From an uncultured Lutibacter sp. (GTDB lineage Bacteria; Bacteroidota; Bacteroidia; Flavobacteriales; Flavobacteriaceae): a stretch of 64,000 nucleotides of DNA. The notes under the pieces are model-generated. The model was not told where the DNA came from. It made no database searches and worked only from the letters and a program-made list of their open reading frames with translations. The stretch covers positions 186,001 through 250,000 of the forward strand of contig NZ_CANLRG010000002.1 in assembly GCF_947493565.1 (NCBI RefSeq), written 5' to 3'. Numbering within the stretch: position 1 is the first letter of the stretch; every line of letters begins with the position of its first letter. Positions 45,551-54,475 of the stretch are shown piece after piece. A program made the position numbers and the translations under genes.

Positions 45551-46477
45551 TTAGTTTTTAGAATCTTTTTTATCATTTGCTTTTTTCATTGCTTCACCAA
45601 TTTGGTTTGAAGCTGTAAACGAAGCCACCATATTATTTAACATATCACTTCCGGCTTGTGGCGAATTCGGTAATAATATTAAATTAGAATTTACGTGTTC
45701 ACCAATACTTTGTAAAGTATCATAATGTTGGGTTACTACAATTAAAGCAGATGCTTCTTGAGAATTGATACCCACATTATTTAAAACATCAACCGATTCT
45801 TCTAAACCACGTGCAATTTCTCTACGTTGATCTGCAATACCTTGTCCTTGTAAACGTTTACTTTCTGCTTCTGCTTTTGCTTTTTCAACAATTAAAATGC
45901 GTTGAGCATCACCTTCAAATTGCGCTGCTACTTTTTCACGCTCTGCAGCATTAATTCTATTCATTGCTTGTTTTACTTGAGAATCTGGATCAATATCTGT
46001 AACTAATGCTTTTACTATATCGTAACCGTAATCGAGCATAGCTTCTTTTAATTCTCTTTGAATTGCAATAGCAATGTCGTCTTTTTTCTCAAAAACATCA
46101 TCTAAAATCATTTTAGGAACTTCAGCTCTTACCACATCAAAAATATAGGCAGTTATTTGGTCGTGAGGGTTTTGAAGTTTGTAAAAAGCGTCGTATACTT
46201 TTTCTTTTAAGATTTGAAATTGAACAGAAATTTTTAATTGTACAAAAACATCATCTTTTGTTTTTGTTTCTACAATTACATCTAACTGTTGAATACGTAA
46301 ACTAACACGTCCTGCAACTTTTTCAATTAAAGGTACTTTAAGGTTTAATCCTGGAGAATTGGTTCTTACATATTTTCCAAAACGTTCAATAACAGCAATG
46401 GTTTGTTGCTTTACTACAAATAAACCAGATAAAATAAGTACAGCAACAATAAAAATAATTACATAGGTTTCTATCAT
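45551..46477 (-). CDS. SPFH/band 7 membrane protein (stomatin/paraslipin-like)
   Basis: 308 residues from the ATG at 46477. One N-terminal membrane helix (VIIFIVAVLILSGLF), the band 7 domain with VVKQQTIAVIERFGKYVRT and DDVFVQLKISVQFQI, then a long helix with AMNRINAAEREKVAAQFEGDAQRI, and a C-terminal tail. These proteins form large ring-like membrane microdomain scaffolds, often paired with a NfeD-type partner; here the partner in the operon is a YbjQ protein. The frame is open to 46504, but that end coincides with the -7 box at 46502-46509. Confidence 0.92.
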   Translation of the reverse strand: MIETYVIIFIVAVLILSGLFVVKQQTIAVIERFGKYVRTNSPGLNLKVPLIEKVAGRVSLRIQQLDVIVETKTKDDVFVQLKISVQFQILKEKVYDAFYKLQNPHDQITAYIFDVVRAEVPKMILDDVFEKKDDIAIAIQRELKEAMLDYGYDIVKALVTDIDPDSQVKQAMNRINAAEREKVAAQFEGDAQRILIVEKAKAEAESKRLQGQGIADQRREIARGLEESVDVLNNVGINSQEASALIVVTQHYDTLQSIGEHVNSNLILLPNSPQAGSDMLNNMVASFTASNQIGEAMKKANDKKDSKN

Positions 46478-46501
46478 TTTAATTTTTTTAAAGATTAATA
46501 A

Positions 46502-46509
46502 CAAATTTA
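46502..46509 (-). promoter_or_regulatory. -7 promoter box of the band 7 gene
   Basis: TAAATTTG on the minus strand matches TAnnTTTG, 24 bases before the ATG at 46477. It excludes the upstream alternative start. Confidence 0.55.
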
Positions 46510-46612
46510 AAGATACTATGTTTTAAAATTGAATTCAAAACATAATGTATTTATTTGTAGCTTGAATAATAAAAATGTTACAGTCTTTAAAAAAGCAGCG
46601 TAAGATATTAAA

Positions 46613-48139
46613 TTAAGTTAAGGTTTCTATGGCTTTATTTATTCTATTAATGGTTGCTTGTTTACCAAGCATTTCAGCAATATCAAATAGGTGAGGCCCT
46701 TTCATAGCACCAACTAAGCTTAACCTAAAAGGTTGCATTATTTTTCCAAAACCTATTTCTTTTGATGTAATCCAATCTTTAACAATAGTTTCTATATTTT
46801 GCGAATTAAAATCTTCAATTTTTTCTAAAACAGGAATTAATTCATTCATTAAGGATGAAGTGTCTTCTTTCCAGTTTTTCTTTGAAGCTTTAACATCATA
46901 ATTAACAGGGGTTTGAAAGAAATAATCACTTAATTCCCAAAAATCAGTTACAAATGTAGCGCGTTCTTTAATTAAAGAAACTACTTTGGTAATATAATTA
47001 AAGTCTTTTGATATTCCTTTTTCTGATAAAATAACTTTATATGATTTAGCTAATTCTTCATTAGATTTTAACATCATATATTGTTGATTAAACCACTTGG
47101 TTTTATCGGGACTAAATTTGGCGCCACTTTTACTAACACGTTCTAAAGAAAATGTTTGAGAGAGCTCTTCTAAAGTGAATAATTCTTGTTCAGTACCTGG
47201 ATTCCAACCTAATAAGGCAAGCATATTAATAAATGCTTCGGTAAAATATCCATCTTCTTTATAACCGCGAGAAATTTCTTTTGTTGCTTCATTTTTATAT
47301 TCTAAAGGAAATACAGGAAATCCTAATTTATCACCATCACGTTTGCTTAATTTTCCTTTTCCTACTGGTTTTAAAATTAAAGGTAAATGTGCAAATTTAG
47401 GAATTTCCCATTCAAAAGCTTCATACAACGCAATATGGAGTGGTAATGATGGTAACCATTCTTCACCTCGAATTACATGACTGATTTCCATTAAATGATC
47501 ATCTACAATATTTGCCAAATGATAGGTTGGCATTCCATCACTTTTAAATAAAATTTTATCGTCTAAAATTTCCTTTTTAAAGGAAACATTTCCACGTATA
47601 ATATCTATTGCATTAATAGTTTCAACATCTTTTTTTTGGTTGTACATTTTAAAACGAACTACATATTTTTCACCATTTGAAATACGTTTTTCAACTTCTT
47701 CTTTTGAAAGAGTTAATGAATTGGTGAGTTTTTCTCTATTGTGCCAATTGTAAATAAAGGTTTTTCCTTTTTCTTCATGGTTTTTTCTATGAAAATCTAG
47801 TTCCTCAGCAGTGTCAAATGCATAATATGCTTTTCCTTTTGTAATTAATTCTTCGGCATATTTTTTATAGATTTCTTTACGTTCAGATTGGCGATAGGGT
47901 CCAAATTTTTCATTTTTATTAGGTCCTTCATCAAATGGAATATTACACCAATTTAAGGCGTCAATAATATACTGTTCGGCATTTTTTACATAACGAGTTT
48001 GATCTGTGTCTTCAATTCTTAAAATAAAAGTTCCGTTGTGTTTTTTAGCAAATAAGTAGTTAAAAAGAGCTGTTCTAACTCCTCCAATATGTAAAGGTCC
48101 TGTTGGACTAGGTGCAAATCGTACTCTAACGTTGTTCAT
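46613..48139 (-). CDS. gltX: Glutamate--tRNA ligase
   Basis: 508 residues from the ATG at 48139, directly before VRVRFAPSPTGPLHIGGVRT. The class I HIGH motif is PLHIGG and the KMSKS motif is KLSKRDGDKLG. The C-terminal half is the helical anticodon-binding domain. The frame is open 17 codons further, but that stretch carries the -7 box at 48159-48166 and looks untranslated. Charges tRNA-Glu; as no other Glu/Gln ligase is seen, its exact discrimination cannot be judged. Confidence 0.96.
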   Translation of the reverse strand: MNNVRVRFAPSPTGPLHIGGVRTALFNYLFAKKHNGTFILRIEDTDQTRYVKNAEQYIIDALNWCNIPFDEGPNKNEKFGPYRQSERKEIYKKYAEELITKGKAYYAFDTAEELDFHRKNHEEKGKTFIYNWHNREKLTNSLTLSKEEVEKRISNGEKYVVRFKMYNQKKDVETINAIDIIRGNVSFKKEILDDKILFKSDGMPTYHLANIVDDHLMEISHVIRGEEWLPSLPLHIALYEAFEWEIPKFAHLPLILKPVGKGKLSKRDGDKLGFPVFPLEYKNEATKEISRGYKEDGYFTEAFINMLALLGWNPGTEQELFTLEELSQTFSLERVSKSGAKFSPDKTKWFNQQYMMLKSNEELAKSYKVILSEKGISKDFNYITKVVSLIKERATFVTDFWELSDYFFQTPVNYDVKASKKNWKEDTSSLMNELIPVLEKIEDFNSQNIETIVKDWITSKEIGFGKIMQPFRLSLVGAMKGPHLFDIAEMLGKQATINRINKAIETLT

Positions 48140-48158
48140 TTTAATTTGTTTTAAAGTG

Positions 48159-48166
48159 CAAAGATA
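48159..48166 (-). promoter_or_regulatory. -7 promoter box of gltX
   Basis: TATCTTTG on the minus strand matches TAnnTTTG, 19 bases before the ATG at 48139. Confidence 0.6.
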
Positions 48167-48200
48167 ATTTATAGATATAAAAATTAGCATTTATATTACA

Positions 48201-48225
48201 AAAAAAAGGTTGCTCGAAAGCAACC
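48201..48225 (-). terminator. Intrinsic terminator upstream of gltX
   Basis: GGTTGC / GCAACC stem with a 6-base loop, followed on the minus strand by seven Ts. It ends the transcript coming from the small membrane gene or from an RNA gene in 48226-48333, before gltX begins. Confidence 0.8.
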
Positions 48226-48294
48226 TCTAAAATCAGCCCAATAAATGATTTTAAGAACCCTTTGATAAAAATCAAAGAATACGTTAACGTAGGG
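48201..48294 (-). ncRNA. Candidate structured RNA or structured 3' leader
   Basis: Reading on the minus strand, three further inverted repeats precede the terminator within 94 bases: palindrome TACGTTAACGTA (48280-48291), CTTTGAT with loop AAAA (48260-48277), and TAAAATCA / TGATTTTA (48228-48253). Four stems in a row ending in an intrinsic terminator suggest a small RNA or a structured tail of the short membrane-protein mRNA. I cannot match it to a known family by eye. Confidence 0.4.
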
Positions 48295-48333
48295 ATATAT
48301 TAAAAGACAATTTTTTCATCTTACTAAAAACTA

Positions 48334-48483
48334 CTATTTGTTTATTTGTTTAACAATTGGAGTTTCAGAATAATTAATTACTTTATTTAACAAATAAAAA
48401 TTTAAACAAACTGCAATTAAAATGAACAATCCAATAGCAAATCTTTTAATACTCATACGTGTAAAATTTTTATTAGTAAACAT
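48334..48483 (-). CDS. 49-residue single-pass membrane peptide
   Basis: The frame from the ATG at 48483 encodes a basic N-terminus, one membrane helix (about residues 15-33, FAIGLFILIAVCLNFYLL) and a short polar tail ending VKQINK. A second in-frame ATG at 48456 would give 40 residues. A TACATTTG -7 box 24 bases upstream and a terminator downstream make it a plausible independent gene. No family is recognised. Confidence 0.6.
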   Translation of the reverse strand: MFTNKNFTRMSIKRFAIGLFILIAVCLNFYLLNKVINYSETPIVKQINK

Positions 48484-48506
48484 TTTAACTTAGTAATTAT
48501 ATACTA

Positions 48507-48514
48507 CAAATGTA
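48507..48514 (-). promoter_or_regulatory. -7 promoter box of the small membrane peptide
   Basis: TACATTTG on the minus strand matches TAnnTTTG, 24 bases before the ATG at 48483. Confidence 0.5.
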
Positions 48515-48559
48515 TGTGTGCTTGAACTAAATTTTAGCAGTAGATATCCCTGTTTTAAT

Positions 48560-48575
48560 AGGGGAAATATCCCCT
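48560..48575. promoter_or_regulatory. Palindromic candidate operator before the signalling cluster
   Basis: AGGGGAAATATCCCCT is a 16-base perfect palindrome (6-base arms, 4-base centre) in otherwise AT-rich DNA. A related half site, ATATCCCT, lies at 48544-48551. It sits between the divergent small membrane gene and the signalling cluster, 65 bases before the first ATG, and may be bound by the cluster's own NarL-type regulator. Confidence 0.45.
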
Positions 48576-48640
48576 TATTAAAGTTTTTCATTTTAAATTA
48601 AAAGCGTAACTTTAACTTTTTAACCAAACGAAATATTACT

Positions 48641-49030
48641 ATGAATAAAATTACCCCAACTAGAGCCAAAGAACTAAACCAAAATTTTGTAAAAACTCGT
48701 GGAAAAGCAATAGATATAGCTATTGGAAAAAAAGACGCTATCTCAGCTTGGTTTTCTATAGATGAATTAAAAGAATACATTGCTTTTGTTGAAAAAGAAG
48801 GCAAACAAAAAGGAGTTACAGTAAACGGATTGCGTGTATATTTTGGAGCCTATGCTGATACTGATATTGAGATACCAAAAAAGAACATGTCAACCGTATT
48901 TTTTGTACCTACTCAGGCAAATTTAGGCTCAGGAAATGGTGGAGATGGAGATAATAGCGATATTGGTGATATTGATGGATTAAATCATGGAACTATGGGT
49001 GAACCACCTTCAGCTACTTATCCTCAATAG
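48641..49030 (+). CDS. Unknown protein at the head of a two-component cluster
   Basis: 129 residues, no signal peptide or membrane helix. Residues 1-90 look like a compact alpha/beta domain (ITPTRAKELNQNFVKTRGKA, AWFSIDELKEYIAFVEKEG, VNGLRVYFGAYAD); the C-terminal 35 residues are Gly/Asp-rich and probably disordered. No family is recognised. The next gene starts 2 bases after its stop, so the two are likely translated together, and a kinase and regulator follow. Confidence 0.75.
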   Translation: MNKITPTRAKELNQNFVKTRGKAIDIAIGKKDAISAWFSIDELKEYIAFVEKEGKQKGVTVNGLRVYFGAYADTDIEIPKKNMSTVFFVPTQANLGSGNGGDGDNSDIGDIDGLNHGTMGEPPSATYPQ

Positions 49031-49032
49031 TT

Positions 49033-49695
49033 TTGAATTTATACGCACTTTTTTTTCCAACGTTATATCTAATTGTTATAATTTTTGGAATTGTAAATTA
49101 TAACAAAATTAAAGATGTTTTTTTCTTAAAACTCTTTTTATTTTTTTTAGTTTATTCATTTTTAACTGAAATAACTGCTTTTTATATAGGTATTTATAAA
49201 GGTATTAATACTTTTTATATTTTTAATACTTGGACTATTGTTAGCACTTATTTCTATTTATACTTTTTTTTAAATTTGGTTGGTAATAATTTTAAAAGAA
49301 ACTTTTTAAAATTATTAATTTTGATTTATTCTATATTTTCAATTATTGATATCCTTTTTTTTGCAGATTTTATTTATAAAGGTTTAAATAACAATACAAT
49401 TATAGCAAATATTTTTATAGTAATTAGTATTTTAATTTATTTTTCTGAGCTATTACAAAGCAGCGCTATTTTAAATATTAAGCATACTATTTATTTTTGG
49501 ATTGCTATAGGTGTTTTGCTTTATAATATTGGATTTTTACCTATTATAGTGATAGCTGAGTATATTAATTATTCGGGTGTTTTTAGATATACAATTTATG
49601 TATTAAATTTTATAACGGATAGTTGTTTTATCTTAGGTTTTGTATTAAGTAAAAAAGAGTATAATAAGTTAACATTAACATCTTTAGGTGAGTAA
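49033..49695 (+). CDS. Seven-helix membrane protein of unknown function
   Basis: 220 residues from a TTG start 2 bases after the preceding stop. Seven membrane helices can be drawn (about 3-21, 29-52, 58-80, 86-109, 118-138, 148-172, 185-208) with short loops and almost no charged residues within helices. No recognised motif. Its position directly before a small membrane kinase suggests that it acts as a sensor or as a regulator of that kinase, but this is inferred only from gene order. Confidence 0.78.
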   Translation: MNLYALFFPTLYLIVIIFGIVNYNKIKDVFFLKLFLFFLVYSFLTEITAFYIGIYKGINTFYIFNTWTIVSTYFYLYFFLNLVGNNFKRNFLKLLILIYSIFSIIDILFFADFIYKGLNNNTIIANIFIVISILIYFSELLQSSAILNIKHTIYFWIAIGVLLYNIGFLPIIVIAEYINYSGVFRYTIYVLNFITDSCFILGFVLSKKEYNKLTLTSLGE

Positions 49696-49728
49696 AATTT
49701 TAAGGTTATGAAATATAATTATTAGCTT

Positions 49729-50505
49729 ATGGATCAAAAAGAAATTCAAGTATTGGTATTAGTAGTAACTATTGTTATACTGGTTTTATCCTTAGCAGTT
49801 ATTCTATTTTTTTCTTACTTTCAAAAGAAAAAAACTGCTTATTTAATTGAACAACGTGAAACCAAAAAAAGATTTGAAGAAGAAATTACCAAATCAAAAA
49901 TGGAAATTCAAGAACAGGCACTTCAAAATATTAGTTGGGAAATTCATGACAATGTAGGCCAATTGCTTTCTGTTGCTAAAATGCAATTAAATATGGTTCA
50001 ATTTTCTTTGCCTAATGAACAACAAATTAAAATACAAGAAACAGGAGATATTGTTGGTAAAAGCTTACAAGAGTTAAGAGGTTTAGCAAAATCATTAAAC
50101 CCAGATACTATAAAAAATATTGGATTGGAAGAATCAATTGCTTTAGAGATAGGTAGATATAATAGATTAAATGTAATTAAAGCCGAATTAAAAATTCAGA
50201 AAGAACCTTTTATTTTAAGCAATGAAAAAGAAATCATTTTATTTAGAATTATACAAGAGTTTTGTAATAATACTTTAAAATATTCTAAAGCCAAAAATCT
50301 AGACATTCACTTAAATTTCAATGAAAAAGATTTAGAAATTATTGCAGAAGACAATGGTATTGGGTTTGATGTAAATGATTCAAGTTTGCAAACTGGAATT
50401 GGCTTGCTAAATATGAAAAGTAGAGCCAAATTAATTGGAGCAAAATTAGTACTTGAATCTTCTAAAAAGAATGGAACAAAGTTATATATTAGTTGCCCAA
50501 AATAA
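49729..50505 (+). CDS. NarX/DesK-type sensor histidine kinase
   Basis: 258 residues. One membrane helix (about 8-30, VLVLVVTIVILVLSLAVILFF), a coiled coil (about 35-70), the HisKA_3 dimerisation helix with phospho-acceptor His in SWEIHDNVGQLLSVAKM, and HATPase motifs IIQEFCNNTLKYSKAK and EDNGIGFDVNDSSLQTGIGL with LLNMKSRAKLIGA. It lacks any extracytoplasmic sensor domain, so input must come from the membrane or from a partner such as the seven-helix protein before it. The response regulator gene begins 7 bases after its stop. Confidence 0.93.
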   Translation: MDQKEIQVLVLVVTIVILVLSLAVILFFSYFQKKKTAYLIEQRETKKRFEEEITKSKMEIQEQALQNISWEIHDNVGQLLSVAKMQLNMVQFSLPNEQQIKIQETGDIVGKSLQELRGLAKSLNPDTIKNIGLEESIALEIGRYNRLNVIKAELKIQKEPFILSNEKEIILFRIIQEFCNNTLKYSKAKNLDIHLNFNEKDLEIIAEDNGIGFDVNDSSLQTGIGLLNMKSRAKLIGAKLVLESSKKNGTKLYISCPK

Positions 50506-50512
50506 GCTTACT

Positions 50513-51163
50513 ATGAACCCAATAAATATCATTATTGTAGACGACCATTTATTGTTTTCGAACGCATTAAAGGGGTTAATATCGAATTATAAAGAATTTA
50601 ATGTAGTTGCTGTTTTAAAAGATGGAAGTGAACTGGTTGATTATTTTTCTAATAGCGATACAAAAGCACTTCCTGAAATTGTTTTAATGGATATACAAAT
50701 GCCAATTATGAATGGTATTGAAGCCACCCATTGGTTAAAAGAACAGTATCCTAACATTAAAGTTTTAGCACTGTCTATGGAATGTGATGAAACAACTATT
50801 TTAAAAATGTTAAGAGCTGGTGCAAAAGGATATTTATTAAAAGATATTCACCCTACAATTTTACATCATGCCTTAATTGAAGTTCATAAAAATGGTTTTT
50901 ATTATACTGAAAATGTTGCTAATACACTTTTAAATTCTATTGAAAATAAACCCATTATTAATAATGTAAAATTAAAGGAAAGAGAATTAGAGTTTTTAAA
51001 ATTAAGTTGTTCTGAAATGACCTACAAGCAGATCGCAGAAGAGATGTGTTTAAGCCCCAAAACTATCGAAAATTATAGAGAAGCATTGTTTGAAAAATTA
51101 GAAGTAAAAACTAGAATTGGAATGGTGTTGTATGCTATAAAAGAAAAAATTGTGATACTTTAA
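50513..51163 (+). CDS. NarL/LuxR-type response regulator
   Basis: 216 residues from the ATG at 50513 (the frame also extends 20 codons into the kinase gene). Receiver domain with IIIVDDHLLFSNALKGL, acceptor Asp in EIVLMDIQMPIMNGIEA and switch Lys in KGYLLKDIHP; C-terminal LuxR helix-turn-helix LKERELEFLKLSCSEMTYKQ followed by IAEEMCLSPKTIENYREAL. It is the cognate partner of the preceding kinase. The palindrome at 48560-48575 could be its binding site. Confidence 0.95.
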   Translation: MNPINIIIVDDHLLFSNALKGLISNYKEFNVVAVLKDGSELVDYFSNSDTKALPEIVLMDIQMPIMNGIEATHWLKEQYPNIKVLALSMECDETTILKMLRAGAKGYLLKDIHPTILHHALIEVHKNGFYYTENVANTLLNSIENKPIINNVKLKERELEFLKLSCSEMTYKQIAEEMCLSPKTIENYREALFEKLEVKTRIGMVLYAIKEKIVIL

Positions 51164-51211
51164 GTTTAATTTTCTTTAATTTTATCCGTTATAACAATTA
51201 AAATTAAAGAA

Positions 51212-54200
51212 TTGAGTCAATTTATAAACATACAAACAAAACTTCAACAATTTTATAAAAGGTTCTATTTAAATGAACTTATTAAAGGCTTGTTATTGTT
51301 TTTTTCTATTGGATGTTTATATCTTATTTTCACTTTATTTATTGAACACTTCTTTTGGTTAAAACCTTTAGCCCGTACTATTTTATTTTGGTTATTTATA
51401 ATCGTTGAGCTGGTTTTAATTATTACCTATATAAGCATTCCATTGGTAAAATTAAGTGGATTAAAAAAAGGAATTACCGATACCCAAGCTGCAAAAATTA
51501 TTGGCAATCATTTTCCTGAAATTAGTGATAAGTTACTTAATATTATACAGTTAAAACAAATCCATGATGGTTCAGAGTTGATTGAAGCTAGTATAGAACA
51601 AAAAGCGAAGCAACTTCAACCTATACCTTTTAAAAAAGCGATCAATTTTAATAAAAACAAAAAATATATTAAATATGCGTTACTCCCAATTTTAATATGG
51701 CTACTCACGTTAATTACGGGTAATATTGCTATTTTAAATTCTAGCTTTTCACGTGTAGTACATCACAACACACCTTATGAACCTCCTGCACCTTTTTTAT
51801 TCAATATAGCAAATACATCTTTAAGAGTTATAGAAAATCAACCTTTTACCTTACAAGTAGAAATTATTGGGAATACGCTGCCAGAAGATGTTATTATTAA
51901 CTTTAATAATGAAAATTATTATCTTGAAAATAAAGGTTTTGGTAAATTTGAATATACATTTTCGAATATTAAAGAATCACTTAATTTTTATTTAGAGGCA
52001 AATGGAGTTGTTTCCAAAAAATATACGATTACCAGTATTGAAACACCTATTATTAATAATTTAAAATTGGTTTTAAACTATCCAGCTTATACACGAAAAA
52101 AAAATGAAATATTACAAAATACTGGAAATACCATTGTTCCACAGGGAACAAATATTAGCTGGCAGATAGAAACTCAAAAAACTAGTCTAGTAAAGTTTAT
52201 ACGTAGTGAAATGGATACGGTAAATTTTGAACAACCTACTGAAAATTATTTTAGTTTTTCAAAACAAATCTTAAATCCTTTAAATTACCAAATAACAACT
52301 TCAAATTTAAAGTTAAGTGATTATGAATCCTTGAATTTTAATATTCAGGTAATAACTGACCAATATCCAAAAATAGAGGTGACTTCTAATATTGATTCAA
52401 TTACGATTGGTCCTGTACAGTTTTATGGTCAATTAACCGATGATTACGGCATTCAAAAGCTTCAGTTAATATATTATGACAAAAACAATATAAATTCACG
52501 TAAAACACATCCTATTTCAATTTCAAAATCTTTGTTTACAGACTTTTATTATATTTTTCCTGACGGTATCGAAATTGAGGAAGGTGTAACCTACGAGTTT
52601 TATTTTGAGGTTTTTGATAACGATGCCATTCATGGTTCCAAAAAAACCAAAAGTCGTGTTTTTAGTTATTATAATAAAACTCAAAATGAGCTCAAAGAAT
52701 CTTTATTAAATAATCAAAAAGTAACCATTAATAAAATTGCAAATACTTTAAAAAGTGCAAAAGAAAATAACAAAGAGGCCAAAGAATTTAAAGATGAACT
52801 TCAGAAGAAAAGTGAAGCTAATTGGAATGATACAAAAAAGCTTAAAGAGTTTTTAAAAAGACAAAATCAGTATCAAGAAATGTTTGAAAAGCAAACAACT
52901 GATTTAGAAAAAAATTTAAACGAACAACTAGAAAACGAAAGGTTAAAAGAACAGCGAGAAGATTTAAAGAACAGAATTCAAGAGGCTAAAGAATTGGTAA
53001 AAAAGGAGAAATTATTAGAGGAACTTGATAATTTAACTAAAAAGTTAACTAAAGAAAATTTAGTTGATAAATTAAAAGATATAGCCAAAAAGAATCAACA
53101 AAAAGAAAAAAGTTTAGAGCGTATTCTAGAGCTTATGAAGCGTTTTTATGTGGAACAAAAAGCTTCTCAAATTAGTCAAAATCTAGAGGAACTTTCAACT
53201 AAAGAAAAAGAATTATCCAGTCAACAAAATGAAGGTAATACCCCAACGAAGCAACAAGAGATTAATGATGATTTCAAAAAAATTAAATCTGAATTTAAAG
53301 AACTACTCCAACAGAATTCTAATTTAATTCGCCCAATGAAAATTCCAAATAGTACAGATGAAATTCAGGAAATAAATACAGATTTAGAAAAAGCTTTGGA
53401 TAATTTAGAGAAGAACAATCCAACAAACGCACAAAAAAATCAAAAAAGAGCAGCAAAAAACATGAAAGCTCTAAGTAAAAAATTAGGAGCTTCTATGAGT
53501 GCTATGCAAGGAGAACAGATTGATGAAAATATTGATGATTTGAGAATTATAGTTGAAAACTTAATTGAATTTTCTTTTCAACAAGAAGCATTAATGGATA
53601 AATTTACAGCTACTGATTTTCGTCAAGCAGACTATCCAAATAACTTAAAAAAACAATTTGTTCTTAAAGAATATTTTGAACATATAGATGATAGTTTGTA
53701 CTTGCTTTCATTGCGACTGTTTAAAATGAGTTCCGTTATTCAAAAAGAAGTTTCCGATGTTCATTATTATATGAATGAATCTTTAACTAATTTTACCGAT
53801 AATAAGTTTAATATAGGAGTTTCCAATCAACAATTTGTTATTACTTCTGCTAATAATTTAGCAGATGTATTGAGTGATTTATTGGAAAGTTTAATGAACG
53901 CTTCATCTAGTATGGGCAAAGGAAATGGAAATTCAAAGGATTTTGCTTTACCTGATATTATACAAAAGCAAGGTGAGCTTTCAGAAAAGGTGAAAAATGG
54001 CTCTTCTAAAAAGAAAGGTTCAGATAAAATTGATTCTGAATCTGAATCACAAACAGAACAATTAAATGAAGAATTATACCAAATTTATAAACAACAATCT
54101 CAATTACGTAACGCACTACAACAAATTCTAGAAAAAGGAACTTCTAAAGGATCCAATAAAGCAAAAGAAGTTCTTAAATCTATGGAAGAGTTAGAAGCTG

Positions 54201-54475
54201 AAATGCTTGAAAATGGATTTTCTGATGAAGTTTTAAAAAAGATGCAACAAATCAATTACGAATTATTAAAACTTGATGAGGCTAAGGAGGAGCAAGGAGA
54301 GGATAAAGAGCGTGAATCGGTATCAAATTACATGAATTATAAGCAACGAGTAATTGATCAATTAAAGCTTCAACATGAGTATAAGAATTATAATGAAATA
54401 TTAAATAGACAATCATTACCTTTGCGCTCAATTTATAAAAATAAAGTACAAGAGTATTTTAAAATCAATGATTAG
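51212..54475 (+). CDS. DUF4175 family large membrane-anchored protein
   Basis: 1087 residues from a TTG start at 51212. Three membrane helices near the N-terminus (about 22-45, 55-78 and 150-172) anchor a large extracytoplasmic part with beta-sandwich-like regions (about 190-480) and then a long, highly charged coiled coil (about 500-760) and helical C-terminus. This architecture is the Bacteroidota DUF4175 protein; function unknown, presumably an envelope scaffold. It lies directly before ybeY, overlapping or abutting it by a few bases, an order that I recall from other flavobacteria. Confidence 0.88.
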   Translation: MSQFINIQTKLQQFYKRFYLNELIKGLLLFFSIGCLYLIFTLFIEHFFWLKPLARTILFWLFIIVELVLIITYISIPLVKLSGLKKGITDTQAAKIIGNHFPEISDKLLNIIQLKQIHDGSELIEASIEQKAKQLQPIPFKKAINFNKNKKYIKYALLPILIWLLTLITGNIAILNSSFSRVVHHNTPYEPPAPFLFNIANTSLRVIENQPFTLQVEIIGNTLPEDVIINFNNENYYLENKGFGKFEYTFSNIKESLNFYLEANGVVSKKYTITSIETPIINNLKLVLNYPAYTRKKNEILQNTGNTIVPQGTNISWQIETQKTSLVKFIRSEMDTVNFEQPTENYFSFSKQILNPLNYQITTSNLKLSDYESLNFNIQVITDQYPKIEVTSNIDSITIGPVQFYGQLTDDYGIQKLQLIYYDKNNINSRKTHPISISKSLFTDFYYIFPDGIEIEEGVTYEFYFEVFDNDAIHGSKKTKSRVFSYYNKTQNELKESLLNNQKVTINKIANTLKSAKENNKEAKEFKDELQKKSEANWNDTKKLKEFLKRQNQYQEMFEKQTTDLEKNLNEQLENERLKEQREDLKNRIQEAKELVKKEKLLEELDNLTKKLTKENLVDKLKDIAKKNQQKEKSLERILELMKRFYVEQKASQISQNLEELSTKEKELSSQQNEGNTPTKQQEINDDFKKIKSEFKELLQQNSNLIRPMKIPNSTDEIQEINTDLEKALDNLEKNNPTNAQKNQKRAAKNMKALSKKLGASMSAMQGEQIDENIDDLRIIVENLIEFSFQQEALMDKFTATDFRQADYPNNLKKQFVLKEYFEHIDDSLYLLSLRLFKMSSVIQKEVSDVHYYMNESLTNFTDNKFNIGVSNQQFVITSANNLADVLSDLLESLMNASSSMGKGNGNSKDFALPDIIQKQGELSEKVKNGSSKKKGSDKIDSESESQTEQLNEELYQIYKQQSQLRNALQQILEKGTSKGSNKAKEVLKSMEELEAEMLENGFSDEVLKKMQQINYELLKLDEAKEEQGEDKERESVSNYMNYKQRVIDQLKLQHEYKNYNEILNRQSLPLRSIYKNKVQEYFKIND

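Noticed and set aside
46519-46545. Inverted repeat ATGTTTT/AAAACAT downstream of gltX
   Set aside because: Long spacer, weak AT stem and no T run; not good enough for a terminator.
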